Shown here: positions 19,414-28,397 of the stretch, piece by piece
How the letters are laid out: each line of letters opens with the position of its first letter
How positions within the stretch are numbered: the first letter of the stretch is position 1
NCBI RefSeq assembly: GCF_002019705.1
Contig: NZ_KV917377.1
Coordinates: forward strand, 1,052,565-1,116,564
Reading direction: 5' to 3'
Length of the DNA stretch: 64,000 bases
Source: Shouchella patagoniensis
GTDB taxonomy: Bacteria; Bacillota; Bacilli; Bacillales; Bacillaceae_D
Made by a program: the position numbers and the translations under genes
The notes under the pieces: model-generated
Databases searched by the model: none
Told to the model about the DNA's origin: nothing
What the model saw: the letters and a program-made list of their open reading frames with translations, nothing else

Positions 19414-19804
19414 ATGTTTTACCACTTTCCAAAACAACCTTGCAAGCCAACCCTGCATTTTCTCTGTTGCACAAGAATGTTTCGACTCCTTCACTCATGA
19501 TAACGACGCCTTTACCATCGCGATAACGCTGTATTCGCTTATGGGTTCTAAGCTCATAAGAGATAACAGAACCCTCTTCATATATATCCAGACGGTTGTC
19601 ATTCCATACAATCAACTCAGCGCCTCTTGCTTCATTTGCAACGTGATTTAAAAAAGTAACAGTATCCAAATGATTTGAACCTGTTTTCAAATCAATTAGT
19701 TGAAGCAAATTCGGTAACAAAATCGCTAATGTAGTCAAGATAAAAAGACCAATTAATTGTTCAACATAAGTAAATCCCTCATTTCCCCGCAAAAACATAG
19801 ACAC
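19364..19804 (-). CDS. comGF: Competence protein ComGF
   Basis: 146 residues with an N-terminal prepilin-like segment (GNEGFTYVEQLIGLFILTTLAILL); cleavage would fall at G-F near residue 10. The later RDGKGVVIMSEGV segment is typical of the ComGF family. Overlaps comGE by 26 bases and comGG by 50, so the genes are tightly coupled. Minor component of the competence pilus. Confidence 0.85.
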   Translation of the reverse strand: MSMFLRGNEGFTYVEQLIGLFILTTLAILLPNLLQLIDLKTGSNHLDTVTFLNHVANEARGAELIVWNDNRLDIYEEGSVISYELRTHKRIQRYRDGKGVVIMSEGVETFLCNRENAGLACKVVLESGKTYERSFWTAKSMVQTAS

Positions 19805-20078
19805 AATTGCTTTCGACTTTTTTCACCACACTTTCTCTACAATATTCTTTAATCGTTTTATCAGACGTGTTGCTCCAACCGGTTTCGTCACCTCGTACGT
19901 AAAAAGCATTTCTTTTTTCTTCTAATTGGAACAAAACTTGTTGTTCTTCATGCAATTTGCCACGCTCTTGAAAAACCCACATATAAAGCGGCAGAACAAA
20001 CGAAACAACTAAACTGATCAAGCATAGACTAATTAGTGATTCCATCATAATAAATCCTTTACAATTCTCGATAAACAA
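19779..20078 (-). CDS. comGE: Competence minor pseudopilin ComGE
   Basis: 99 residues from TTG 20078, preceded by AAAGGGGAGAA. A longer frame reaches 20165 but has no ribosome site and would put a long tail before the pilin helix. The helix is CKGFIMMESLISLCLISLVVSFVLPLY, with the cleavage-site glycine about residue 8 and conserved Glu near +5. Overlaps comGD by 20 bases. Assigned by order and pilin N-terminus, since ComGE sequences diverge fast. Confidence 0.78.
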   Translation of the reverse strand: MFIENCKGFIMMESLISLCLISLVVSFVLPLYMWVFQERGKLHEEQQVLFQLEEKRNAFYVRGDETGWSNTSDKTIKEYCRESVVKKVESNCVYVFAGK

Positions 20079-20511
20079 TTCTCCCCTTTCCGATTTGCAC
20101 AGAAAAACGCATATGCAAATGGTCAGTGGACACTTTCCAAGATCCAGTTTTTTGCGGATGGCCATTTGACAAGAAAGCTACCTCACTTATATCCATCGTA
20201 ATTGGTGTAACTGTAATTTCGATCGGATAGTCAAATCGTAGTTGTTCCCTGCCTCCATAAAACAAGAGTAATTCATTGTGTTCAAATAAAATGGTCACTT
20301 TTTTCCCTTGTGACATTGAGAGATGTTGCGCGAAGACAAGATCATTACGAAGTTTCTCAATTGTAGCTTTTTCATCTGTTAAATTGTGGTTTGGTGTGAC
20401 AAAAAAGGTAGGAAGTAATAAAAGAATGGAGAGTAAACTGAGGCTAAAAAGCATTTCCGTTAACGTGAATCCATTATTGTCCTTGAGCAACAATAACAAC
20501 TTCTTTTCCAA
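20059..20511 (-). CDS. comGD: Competence minor pseudopilin ComGD
   Basis: About 150 residues, starting with a TTG (20511) or one of several in-frame TTG codons just after it, inside the comGC end. Prepilin motif NNGFTLTEMLFSLSLLSILLLL with cleavage after G14 of the longest form and the usual Glu at +5. The soluble domain contains the ComGD-like GKKVTILFEHNELLLFYGG segment. Minor pilin of the DNA-uptake machine. Confidence 0.82.
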   Translation of the reverse strand: MEKKLLLLLKDNNGFTLTEMLFSLSLLSILLLLPTFFVTPNHNLTDEKATIEKLRNDLVFAQHLSMSQGKKVTILFEHNELLLFYGGREQLRFDYPIEITVTPITMDISEVAFLSNGHPQKTGSWKVSTDHLHMRFSVQIGKGRIVYREL

Positions 20512-20791
20512 CTAATTCGAGGTTTTTTCCTGCGGCACATGTAATTTGATCTACATACCCATCTTGAACTAAAGTTTCAAGATTACGTGGCGTATTACCG
20601 TGTTCTGCTTCATAGGCCGCCACTTGTGTTTGAACAAGTTTTTTGGTTGCTTCACAACTTTTATCGCCCGCTATGTCTGTATTTTTAGACATATTCGGCA
20701 ATGCGATCAGTAACAGAACTGAGATAATCATTAATACAACAAGCATCTCAATTAACGTAAACCCTTCTTCATTTTTAAATCGTTTTTTCAT
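20474..20791 (-). CDS. comGC: Major competence pseudopilin ComGC
   Basis: 105 residues. Prepilin signal NEEGFTLIEMLVVLMIISVLLLIALPNM, to be cut after G10 by ComC. Two cysteines (SCEATKK and ITCAAGK) match the intramolecular disulfide known in ComGC. First gene of the downstream half of the split comG locus; ATG 20791 follows AAGAGGTGAG. Because a terminator and other genes separate it from comGB, it needs its own promoter in 20792-20988. Confidence 0.95.
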   Translation of the reverse strand: MKKRFKNEEGFTLIEMLVVLMIISVLLLIALPNMSKNTDIAGDKSCEATKKLVQTQVAAYEAEHGNTPRNLETLVQDGYVDQITCAAGKNLELVGKEVVIVAQGQ

Positions 20792-20988
20792 AACTCACCT
20801 CTTTCCTATAGTCAGTGCCCGTATTCCCCCCCTCTCTAAATAAAGCTGTTTCTTTTATTAGACAATTTCTATCAAAATCCTGCACTTTTTTTGTATTTAC
20901 TGAAAAAAGGACTAGCTTTCTTTTAATCAACAACAGCTATTCCTTCATTTCAATTACGCTTATAATTTGCTATACTTTTGGAGAATGA

Positions 20989-21252
20989 ATGGAGTGGATT
21001 ATCTTTATGCAAACATTAATGTTATTAATTATTCGCTTTTATAGACGATTTATTTCTCCGATATTACCTCCAAGGTGTCGATTTTATCCTACATGTTCTC
21101 AATATGGACTAGAAGCCATCCAACGATTTGGTGCTTTAAAAGGTGGTTATTTAACGATTAAACGATTGCTTAAGTGTCATCCTTTCCATCCCGGCGGATT
21201 TGATTACGTGCCGTGTAATCACCAACATACAAAACAACAAAAAAACCTTTAA
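20989..21252 (+). CDS. yidD: Membrane protein insertion efficiency factor YidD
   Basis: 87 residues (81 if translated from ATG 21007). Signature [28 protein letters not shown] (positively charged helix plus conserved Cys pair) and HPGGFDYVP. YidD helps YidC-dependent insertion of inner-membrane proteins. ATG 20989 has GGAG 5 bases upstream. It stands alone on the plus strand, wedged between comGC and the tRNA cluster. In B. subtilis the gene (ytjA) is elsewhere. Confidence 0.94.
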   Translation: MEWIIFMQTLMLLIIRFYRRFISPILPPRCRFYPTCSQYGLEAIQRFGALKGGYLTIKRLLKCHPFHPGGFDYVPCNHQHTKQQKNL

Positions 21253-21277
21253 GTGAATTCACTTAAAGGTTTTTTTA
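21239..21277. terminator. Shared terminator of yidD and tRNA cluster
   Basis: Near-perfect palindrome AACCTTTAAGTGAATTCACTTAAAGGTT bordered by A and T runs. It would stop both yidD and the oppositely directed tRNA transcript. Confidence 0.9.
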
Positions 21278-21280
21278 AAA

Positions 21281-21363
21281 TGCGGGTGAAGGGACTTGAA
21301 CCCCCACGTCATAAAGACACTAGATCCTAAGTCTAGCGCGTCTGCCAATTCCGCCACACCCGC
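21281..21363 (-). tRNA. tRNA-Leu(TAG)
   Basis: Minus-strand cloverleaf with acceptor GCGGGTG/CACCCGC, anticodon loop CTTAGGA and a long variable arm as expected for leucine. CCA is not encoded. Last tRNA of the cluster. Confidence 0.95.
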
Positions 21364-21381
21364 GTATTCAATTTATAAATA

Positions 21382-21472
21382 TGGCGGAGAAGGAGGGATT
21401 TGAACCCTCGCGCCGCTCACGCGACCTACACCCTTAGCAGGGGCGCCCCTTCAGCCACTTGGGTACTTCTCC
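21382..21472 (-). tRNA. tRNA-Ser(GCT)
   Basis: Acceptor GGAGAAG/CTTCTCC, anticodon loop CTGCTAA, long variable arm typical of serine; CCA encoded. Confidence 0.96.
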
Positions 21473-21497
21473 TATTTAAAACATTTACGTAAGGTGA

Positions 21498-21571
<74 letters not shown>

Positions 21572-21586
21572 TTACTTAAATGGTAA

Positions 21587-21657
21587 AGCGGGTGATGAGA
21601 ATCGAACTCACATCATCAGCTTGGAAGGCTGAGGTTTTACCACTAAACTACACCCGC
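21587..21657 (-). tRNA. tRNA-Gly(TCC)
   Basis: Acceptor GCGGGTG/CATCACCCGC region, anticodon loop CTTCCAA, discriminator U as usual for glycine. CCA is not encoded. Confidence 0.96.
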
Positions 21658-21691
21658 ATAATTTTTTTAAAATAGTTCACTATTTAAAGAG

Positions 21692-21763
21692 AGCGGAAGA
21701 CGGGATTCGAACCCGCGACCCCCACCTTGGCAAGGTGATGTTCTACCACTGAACTACTTCCGC
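21692..21763 (-). tRNA. tRNA-Gly(GCC)
   Basis: Acceptor GCGGAAG/CTTCCGC, anticodon loop TTGCCAA, discriminator U. CCA is not encoded. Confidence 0.96.
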
Positions 21764-21765
21764 AA

Positions 21766-21840
21766 TGGCTGGGCTACCTGGGATCGAACCAGGGAATGAC
21801 GGAATCAAAATCCGTTGCCTTACCGCTTGGCTATAGCCCA
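21766..21840 (-). tRNA. tRNA-Gln(TTG)
   Basis: Acceptor TGGGCTA/TAGCCCA, anticodon TTG, CCA encoded. Only two bases separate it from tRNA-Gly(GCC). Confidence 0.95.
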
Positions 21841-21844
21841 ATAT

Positions 21845-21921
<77 letters not shown>

Positions 21922-22001
21922 ACGTTTTAATACTTTCTTATGTAAAAAACACTTTAACAAAAACAACAATAAAACTCACTAATGACGTGTTTTTAAAATG
22001 A

Positions 22002-22094
22002 TGGCGGAGGAAGAGGGATTCGAACCCCCGCGCGGTGTAACCCGCCTGTCGGTTTTCAAGACCGATCCCTTCAGCCGAACTTGGGTATTCCTCC
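22002..22094 (-). tRNA. tRNA-Ser(TGA)
   Basis: Acceptor GGAGGAA/TTCCTCC, anticodon loop CTTGAAA, long variable arm; CCA encoded. Confidence 0.96.
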
Positions 22095-22102
22095 GAATAA
22101 AG

Positions 22103-22175
22103 TGGAGCCTAGCGGGATCGAACCGCTGACCTCCTGCGTGCAAAGCAGGCGCTCTCCCAGCTGAGCTAAGGCCCC
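22103..22175 (-). tRNA. tRNA-Ala(TGC)
   Basis: Acceptor GGGGCCT/AGGCTCC with one G-U pair, anticodon loop TTTGCAC. CCA is not encoded. First tRNA after the promoter. Confidence 0.96.
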
Positions 22176-22224
22176 ATAACAATTTTTATGTAAGTCGCAT
22201 CAACTAACGTCAGCGACATTTAAT

Positions 22225-22253
22225 AATATAACACATGATTTAATGATAATCAA
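22225..22253 (-). promoter_or_regulatory. Sigma-A promoter of the tRNA cluster
   Basis: On the minus strand TTGATT, 17 bases, TATATT, about 50 bases before tRNA-Ala. It gives the tRNA cluster its own start independent of comGA-comGB. Confidence 0.75.
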
Positions 22254-22357
22254 GGTTTAGTTAAAATCTTTTTTGCTTTTTCTCTAAAACACGATTAATG
22301 GTAATTAATCAGTTTGCCTTACTTTATTTTACCGATACTTCTCCCTAAAGGTCAAGT

Positions 22358-23398
22358 TCATTGAAGAGAGCCGATCATTTCAAACATCGGCAACATTACA
22401 ACAAGGAATAATAGAAAAACAAATCCCCCAATACAAATCAACAAAATTGGTTGGAGCCAAACAACCCCCTTTTGCAGCTTGTCCTCCATTTCTTGAAAAA
22501 GCCATATGCTGTATTGTTGCAAGTCACCAGATACGGTACCTGTCCGCATTCCATTTTCAATAACAATGGAAAGTTCATTTAAATAATATTCTTGTGATTG
22601 CATATAAGCAACTAATGATTCACCAGTCGCTAAGGCCTTTTTCATCATTGATGCCTCTGCTTGAAAAAAGCGAAGAAGACTTTGATTCTCGAATATCGTT
22701 AAGGCTTGTTGGAAGGTCATTCCTGTCTCAAGTAGACGCCCTAGCTGGAGGGAAAAGTAATACGAAATTAATTGTTGTACAAACACTTTTGACCGATTCC
22801 ATTTCAACAGAAACACAATTTTATCATGAGGTGACGTTTCTTTAAAATGCTTAAATAAGAAAAATGCACCACACGTGCCGATGGCAAGGATAGCAAGACA
22901 AATATAAGGAAATACCTCTAAAAATTGAAAGAACATTTTCGTAAGTAACGGAGGAGATTGCTGCATTGTAACAAACAATGCTTGAAAGTGAGGAACGATA
23001 AAATGATTCAAAACAATTAAAACGACAACTGTACCCCATAATAAAAACAAGGGGTAGCGCAATAATTTTTGAAACTGTTTTTTTGTCGCAAGTCGCTTTT
23101 GAGCAAGAGAAGCAGCTAATACGAGTCCTTCTGCTAACTCTCCTTGCTCTTCATAGAAATAAACATACGAACGAATCTCATTTGGTAAGTTCAAACAATC
23201 CAAACTTGCACATAGAGTCGCTCCATCTCTTAATTGTACCCGTATAAGCTCGATTTGATTTTTCAAGTAATCTGAACTATAAACTTGCAAGAAAGAGAGT
23301 GCATTTTCCATATGATATCCTTTTTGTAGAAGATCACCTAAGCGCTTTATAAACCTTATGCTTTCTTCTGAATTCATACTTTTATGTTTTTTTCTCAT
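22358..23398 (-). CDS. comGB: Competence pilus assembly membrane protein ComGB
   Basis: 346 residues, GspF/PilC-type polytopic protein of the pseudopilus assembly platform. Two T2SSF repeats: the first with FIKRLGDLLQKGYHMENAL and RDGATLCASL, the second with YYFSLQLGRLLETGMTFQQAL and ENGMRTGTVSGDL. Three membrane helices (LFLLWGTVVVLIVLNHF, PYICLAILAIGTCGAFFLF, PILLICIGGFVFLLFLVVMLP). Eight bases after comGA. What follows downstream is the tRNA cluster, not comGC, which is unusual. Confidence 0.94.
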   Translation of the reverse strand: MRKKHKSMNSEESIRFIKRLGDLLQKGYHMENALSFLQVYSSDYLKNQIELIRVQLRDGATLCASLDCLNLPNEIRSYVYFYEEQGELAEGLVLAASLAQKRLATKKQFQKLLRYPLFLLWGTVVVLIVLNHFIVPHFQALFVTMQQSPPLLTKMFFQFLEVFPYICLAILAIGTCGAFFLFKHFKETSPHDKIVFLLKWNRSKVFVQQLISYYFSLQLGRLLETGMTFQQALTIFENQSLLRFFQAEASMMKKALATGESLVAYMQSQEYYLNELSIVIENGMRTGTVSGDLQQYSIWLFQEMEDKLQKGVVWLQPILLICIGGFVFLLFLVVMLPMFEMIGSLQ

Positions 23399-23406
23399 GC
23401 TTCACC

Positions 23407-24411
23407 TCAAGTATCAATATAGCCAACAAGATGATTTAATGCCTCCTCATCGATTGCATTTATGGACCAAGCACGTTTGATTGATTGTCTCATTGTCAGG
23501 TGGATATTCGGTTTTTCACCTAGGCTTGCTTGCTTTAGCTCTTTACTTAACAGCCATTCATACAATGAAAAACGTTCATTTTTCCCCTTAAGCTTAACCA
23601 ACTTTTGATGGACAACTGCGCGAATACAGTCATAACCAGAGTTAATACCAAGTTCCTCTAATCTTTGAAAAGTATAAAAAGCGTTTTCCGCATGTAGACT
23701 TGCGATAACTAAATGGCCTGTTATTGCGGCTTGAAAAGCTAATTTGGCCGTTTTCTCATCACGAATTTCTCCAATGACAATCACATCAGGATCGTGACGG
23801 AGCACTGCTTTTAAAGCCGTTTCAAAAGTAATGCCCGCTCTTTCATTTGTCTCAACTTGGATAACCCCTTCTAATGATCGCTCTACTGGATCTTCGATTG
23901 AAACAATGACTCGGCCCCCAACTTTCATTAATTCTTCAAGAATTGCATAAATTGTTGTCGTTTTTCCAGAACCGGTTGGACCTGTAAACAACATTAAACC
24001 ACTTTGAAAGGTAAGAAGTTTTGCCAACTTGCGTTTATCCGTTTGAAATAATGAGAGTGAAAACAATGTTCGCGTAGCTATAAACGGTGAAATGCGAATT
24101 GCCATGCTTTCATATGGTTGAGCTGGCAATGTAGAAAATCGAAGTGTAAAAAAGGAGTCATTCCATTTGTAGACCATTGCTTTACTTTGTGGTTTTCGTC
24201 TTTCCCCTATATCCATACCAGCACTATATTTAAGAAAACTAATAACTCTTATGCCGAGATCCGTTTCAAGTAAAGACCCAGTTGCGAGCATTCCAGCAAT
24301 ACGATAATGAATTTGGTACCCCTCAGTGCTCGGCAGGAAATGGACATCACTTGCGTTCATTTGAAATGCATGCTGAAGCAAATTATTACTAATTTGTTCT
24401 GTATCAGCCAA
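23407..24411 (-). CDS. comGA: Competence pilus ATPase ComGA
   Basis: 334 residues, GspE/PilB-type traffic ATPase that powers competence pseudopilus assembly at the cell pole. Walker A is LFTGPTGSGKTTTIY (about 141-155), the Asp box VSIEDPVE, Walker B IVIGEIRDEKTA and the His box ITGHLVIASLHAENA. It lacks the long N-terminal domain of PilB, as ComGA does. Starts the comG locus. I searched the 24412-24632 upstream gap for AAAA-N5-TTTT ComK half boxes and saw no convincing pair. Confidence 0.95.
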   Translation of the reverse strand: MADTEQISNNLLQHAFQMNASDVHFLPSTEGYQIHYRIAGMLATGSLLETDLGIRVISFLKYSAGMDIGERRKPQSKAMVYKWNDSFFTLRFSTLPAQPYESMAIRISPFIATRTLFSLSLFQTDKRKLAKLLTFQSGLMLFTGPTGSGKTTTIYAILEELMKVGGRVIVSIEDPVERSLEGVIQVETNERAGITFETALKAVLRHDPDVIVIGEIRDEKTAKLAFQAAITGHLVIASLHAENAFYTFQRLEELGINSGYDCIRAVVHQKLVKLKGKNERFSLYEWLLSKELKQASLGEKPNIHLTMRQSIKRAWSINAIDEEALNHLVGYIDT

Positions 24412-24632
24412 GTTCTCACCACCTTTTGTATAAATTGATATTTCGACAATTCCCTCATTTATCCTGCATATTTGAACCTTTATCTTAATTATTTTATTAA
24501 AAAAGGCACATCCTCTATGTTCATTCAGTTTAACAACTACTTATTTTTACTACCTTCTTCTAGTAAATCTTTAAAATCAAGATTGCACCATTTCCATTTG
24601 CTTGATACGATTACATACTGAAAGGAGCTGCC

Positions 24633-26918
24633 ATGAAAACCGCACTTTATTTAAATAAACCGCTTTTTTTGCCTAAGCTCTCTCGGGATAAATGGCACAA
24701 GCTCTACTTAGCAAGCAAACAGGGTAATGTTTTCTGTATCCATTGTGGCAATCCTGTCAAAATGAATTTTGGCATTCACGAGATGCCAGAATTTAGCCAT
24801 ACAACTGCATCACATCTTGATTGCCATCAAGAAGTAATGGCGTATGAAGACGCTTTGCAATCAGAACAAGAAACAGCGGCAACTACAGTTCATGGGTTTA
24901 GGCTTCCTTCTAGACAAACCATAAAAACAAGTAGTAATGAGTCAACATGGAAAGAACCGGTACCTTTTGAACCTTTGCCCCCTTATAAACCAAGAAAAAA
25001 CCTTGTTTCCATTAAGCACCCGTATCGGCAAAAACTTAAACAAGCTAATCTTCACTTCGATGAGAGTCAGTGGGAGGCTGTTCAACATAAGGACGGACCA
25101 TTGCTTTTATTAGCCGGAGCCGGCAGTGGCAAAACAAGAGTATTGACCGCACGAGCTGCTTATATGCTCTGCGAAGAAAACATCCCTGTTAATAAAATGG
25201 CTTTGGTTACATTTACTGCGAAGGCAGCGCATGAAATGAAAGACCGCATGAGCTTATATCCAGGTGTAACAGATCAAATGTCTCGGCAACTTTTAGTTCG
25301 AACTTTCCACAGCTTGTTTGTCAAAATGCTCAACCATTTTGACCCAAACAAATGGCACATGTCGAACTTACTTAAATGGCCCTCACAACTAGTAAAAGAA
25401 GCTGGTCTTGAAATGAACCTCGATGAAAGTGAGTTCGCATATGACCATGCACTTACTCAAATTAGTTGGTGGAAAAATCAAATGATTTCTCCTGATAACA
25501 CTTCACCTAAAGACCCATTTGAAGAAAAAGCTGCCTCCCTCTATAAAAGGTATGAAGAAAAACGAGAAACAGTTGGATTATTTGATTTTGATGATATGCT
25601 TACAGGTTGTTTTATTATGTTACAAGAAAACCCCTCCTTATTAAGCCGCTATCAGGAACGTTTTGCTTATTTATCAGTGGACGAGTTCCAGGATATCAAT
25701 AAAATTCAGTTTGAAATTATAAAAATGCTTGCCCACCCTCAGCAAAATGTGTGTGTTGTTGGGGACGATGATCAATCCATATACGCTTTTAGAGGGAGTG
25801 ATCCATATTATATTCAATCGTTTAAAGAACGTTTCTCTAAAGCAAAGATCATTAGCTTAGTTGAAAATTATCGTTCTTCTCACCAAATCATTGCTGGAGC
25901 CAATCAAGTCATTGAAAAAAATATAAAAAGAATCCCTAAACAATTAATTGCTCAACGTTCCTCTGCCCATACTCCTTTTTTCTTCTTTCCATATAATGAA
26001 GAGGAAGAAGCAACAATGATTGTTGAAGAAATGAGCAACCTAATAGAAAACGGTGCCACACCCGATTCATTCGCAATTCTTTACCGTACCAACGTTAGTG
26101 TGAGGGCCATCGTTGAACGCCTAATCGATTCACGCCTACCTTTTTCAATCGATCAAGACCTAGATTGTTTTTATGAGCGAAAAATCATACGGAAGGCATT
26201 GTCCTTTTTACGTATTGGATTAAATGAAGAAAAACAGGATATTATGAGAGAATTGTTACAAGCGCTTTTTGTTAAGCAGGAAAAAATAACTGAAATGCTC
26301 GCTATTCAACGGCAAGAAGCCTGTACTTTGTTAGAGTCACTCTCACTACTTAGTGGACTCGCTCCTTTTCAGCAAAAAAAAGTAAAAGCTCTCCCTGCCG
26401 AGTGCAGGAAACTACAAAAGCTCAGTCCAGAAAAAGCACTAGAAACAATTGAACAAGAGCTAGGCTTTAGAGATACTGTTAAAAAACAAGGACAAGAAGG
26501 AAATAAAATGGACAAAGGAAGCGACGACTTCCGGCAATTAAAAGTAGTTGCTGGACAGTACGAAACGGTACAAGCTTTTTTGGAACATGTTGATCATATT
26601 ATCGCAAATCAATCCGCTTTAAGACGCAGCCCAAAAGAAAGTAATGCGATACAACTTATGACGATTCATCGCTCAAAAGGATTAGAATATAAACATGTAT
26701 TTATAGCCGGCTGTGTAGAAAGAGGCTTGCCTCATGAATATGCATTAGATGCACTTCGTGAAGGAGATGAAGACCCTATGCAAGAAGAACGACGTCTTAT
26801 GTACGTCGCTATGACGCGTGCCAAGGAACGCTTATCCATTTCCATACCAATTCATTATCGTGGCAGAAGAAGTAACCCTTCACGTTTTCTTCGCCCCATA
26901 CTAAAAAGCGGCTTCTAA
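24633..26918 (+). CDS. yjcD: UvrD/Rep-type DNA helicase with N-terminal zinc motif (YjcD-like)
   Basis: 761 residues, close to B. subtilis YjcD. Walker A LLAGAGSGKTRVL (about 161-173), motif Ia TFTAKAAHEMKDR, Walker B LSVDEFQDIN, motif III VVGDDDQSIYAFRG, motif IV VENYRSS, and C-terminal MTIHRSKGLEYKHVFIAG and RRLMYVAMTRAKERL: a complete SF1A 3'-5' helicase. The first 75 residues carry CIHCG...PEFSH...DCHQE, a zinc-finger/nuclease-like start resembling CoiA. AAAGGAG precedes ATG 24633. It marks the switch from yqh/comG to yjc/yjb gene order. Confidence 0.88.
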   Translation: MKTALYLNKPLFLPKLSRDKWHKLYLASKQGNVFCIHCGNPVKMNFGIHEMPEFSHTTASHLDCHQEVMAYEDALQSEQETAATTVHGFRLPSRQTIKTSSNESTWKEPVPFEPLPPYKPRKNLVSIKHPYRQKLKQANLHFDESQWEAVQHKDGPLLLLAGAGSGKTRVLTARAAYMLCEENIPVNKMALVTFTAKAAHEMKDRMSLYPGVTDQMSRQLLVRTFHSLFVKMLNHFDPNKWHMSNLLKWPSQLVKEAGLEMNLDESEFAYDHALTQISWWKNQMISPDNTSPKDPFEEKAASLYKRYEEKRETVGLFDFDDMLTGCFIMLQENPSLLSRYQERFAYLSVDEFQDINKIQFEIIKMLAHPQQNVCVVGDDDQSIYAFRGSDPYYIQSFKERFSKAKIISLVENYRSSHQIIAGANQVIEKNIKRIPKQLIAQRSSAHTPFFFFPYNEEEEATMIVEEMSNLIENGATPDSFAILYRTNVSVRAIVERLIDSRLPFSIDQDLDCFYERKIIRKALSFLRIGLNEEKQDIMRELLQALFVKQEKITEMLAIQRQEACTLLESLSLLSGLAPFQQKKVKALPAECRKLQKLSPEKALETIEQELGFRDTVKKQGQEGNKMDKGSDDFRQLKVVAGQYETVQAFLEHVDHIIANQSALRRSPKESNAIQLMTIHRSKGLEYKHVFIAGCVERGLPHEYALDALREGDEDPMQEERRLMYVAMTRAKERLSISIPIHYRGRRSNPSRFLRPILKSGF

Positions 26919-26936
26919 ATGAAGTCGCTTTTTTTC
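26901..26936 (+). terminator. Helicase terminator
   Basis: AAAAGCGGCTTC / GAAGTCGCTTTTTTT hairpin overlapping the stop codon. Confidence 0.8.
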
Positions 26937-27020
26937 GTATGGACTAGTACAACCTAAACCATTCATAGAGTGATAATGATGATATTAATTTTTTTTGAAG
27001 GATGAGAGGCAGGGATTACA

Positions 27021-28397
27021 ATGAAAACGAGTATTGTTATGCTAACTTATAATCAACTAGAGCTTACACAGCAATGTTTAACCAGTTTATTTCTTCATAC
27101 AGATATGGAAGAAACTGAATTAATTATTATTGATAACGGTTCAACAGATGGAACTAGAGATTATTTACAGAAGGATGAGCGTATTAAGCTGGTGTTAAAT
27201 GACCAAAACGTAGGTTTTGCAAAAGGTTGTAACCAAGGAATTGAATTAGCAAGTGGAGATGAAATTGTTTTTCTTAACAATGATACGATTCTTACTGAAA
27301 ATTGGCTTGCTTCTATGCAACACGCAATGTATTCTGACAAAGCAATTGGAATGGTTGGTCCAATGAGTAACTATGTTAGCGGAAACCAACTTATAGAAAA
27401 TCCCTACACATCTCTTGACCAATTACCAGCCTACGCTAAAAAACGCGCTAAAGAGTATAAAGGTCAATTACGTTTTGTTCTCAGACTGGTCGGCTTTTGC
27501 TTACTGGTCAAACGTGAGGTAATAGAGAAGATTGGTCCTTTTGACGAACGTTATGAAGTTGGCTCATTTGAAGATGATGACTTTTGTCTTCGAGGTGTTT
27601 TAAATGGATTTAAATTAGTTATTGCGCTTGATGCGCATGTTCACCACCATGGACACGCTACTTTTACCGGCAGTCCCGAAATCAATTTTAACCAAATCTA
27701 CTGGGAAAATAGAGCTCGATTCACTGAAAAATGGCGTACCGATGTCATGTATTTTATGCACCCCCGGCCAGAACTTGTTAACCTAGTTCCTAAAGATGCT
27801 AAACAGGTACTTGATATAGGCTGTGGTGCCGGGGCATCTGGACTTGAACTAATCAACCGCCAAGGCTGTCGTTTAACGGGAATTGAAGGGAATTCAGAAA
27901 TGGCACATATTGCGAAAACATATTATGAAGATGTCCTAGTGATCAATTTAGATGAGGAAAATCCGGAATTTGAGCAAGATTTCTTTGACACCTTATTGTT
28001 TGCAGATGTCCTAGAGCATCTAAAAGATCCTTGGACCATTGTTCAGCATTACAGTAAGTTTTTAAAGCCTGGAGGTTCGATTATAGCAAGTATCCCGAAT
28101 ATTACACATGCCGAAGCATTGCTACCTATGTTGATGGGACGTTTTGATTACGCAGATGCTGGAATTTTAGACCGGACTCACTTGCGCTTTTTTACGCCAC
28201 AGACCATTTTAACGCTTTTCCCTGAGAGTCAATTCACGGTTAGACAGCAGTTCTCTACTAATGTCCCTATACCTGCAGCGACGCGTACTTTTTTCTATGA
28301 GGTAAGTCTATTAGGCAAGAAGTTCGGATTCGATCTAAGCCGTCTTGGTGATGATGTAAATGTGTACCAATCAATTATCCGTCTCAAGAAGCGCTAA
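27021..28397 (+). CDS. Glycosyltransferase family 2 fused to SAM methyltransferase
   Basis: 458 residues, two domains. Residues 1-245 are a GT-A family 2 domain: SIVMLTYNQLELT, DNGSTDGT (39-46), the metal-site FLNNDTIL (85-91) and FDERYEVGSFEDDDFCLR (174-191). Residues 250-458 are a class I methyltransferase with motif I LDIGCGAGASG (264-274), LFADVLEHLKDPW and KPGGSIIASIPN. Such fusions build methylated surface sugars. Sporulation-linked glycosylation is inferred from locus context (yjcD to yjcA). It overlaps the converging next gene by 27 bases. Confidence 0.85.
   Translation: MKTSIVMLTYNQLELTQQCLTSLFLHTDMEETELIIIDNGSTDGTRDYLQKDERIKLVLNDQNVGFAKGCNQGIELASGDEIVFLNNDTILTENWLASMQHAMYSDKAIGMVGPMSNYVSGNQLIENPYTSLDQLPAYAKKRAKEYKGQLRFVLRLVGFCLLVKREVIEKIGPFDERYEVGSFEDDDFCLRGVLNGFKLVIALDAHVHHHGHATFTGSPEINFNQIYWENRARFTEKWRTDVMYFMHPRPELVNLVPKDAKQVLDIGCGAGASGLELINRQGCRLTGIEGNSEMAHIAKTYYEDVLVINLDEENPEFEQDFFDTLLFADVLEHLKDPWTIVQHYSKFLKPGGSIIASIPNITHAEALLPMLMGRFDYADAGILDRTHLRFFTPQTILTLFPESQFTVRQQFSTNVPIPAATRTFFYEVSLLGKKFGFDLSRLGDDVNVYQSIIRLKKR

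Noticed and set aside
21979-22182. 67-codon reading frame over two tRNA genes
   Set aside because: It runs through tRNA-Ser and tRNA-Ala; the cloverleaves explain the sequence.
24412-24632. ComK boxes before comGA
   Set aside because: AT-rich, but no pair of AAAA-N5-TTTT half sites with usual spacing was found; the gap before comGC was equally unconvincing.
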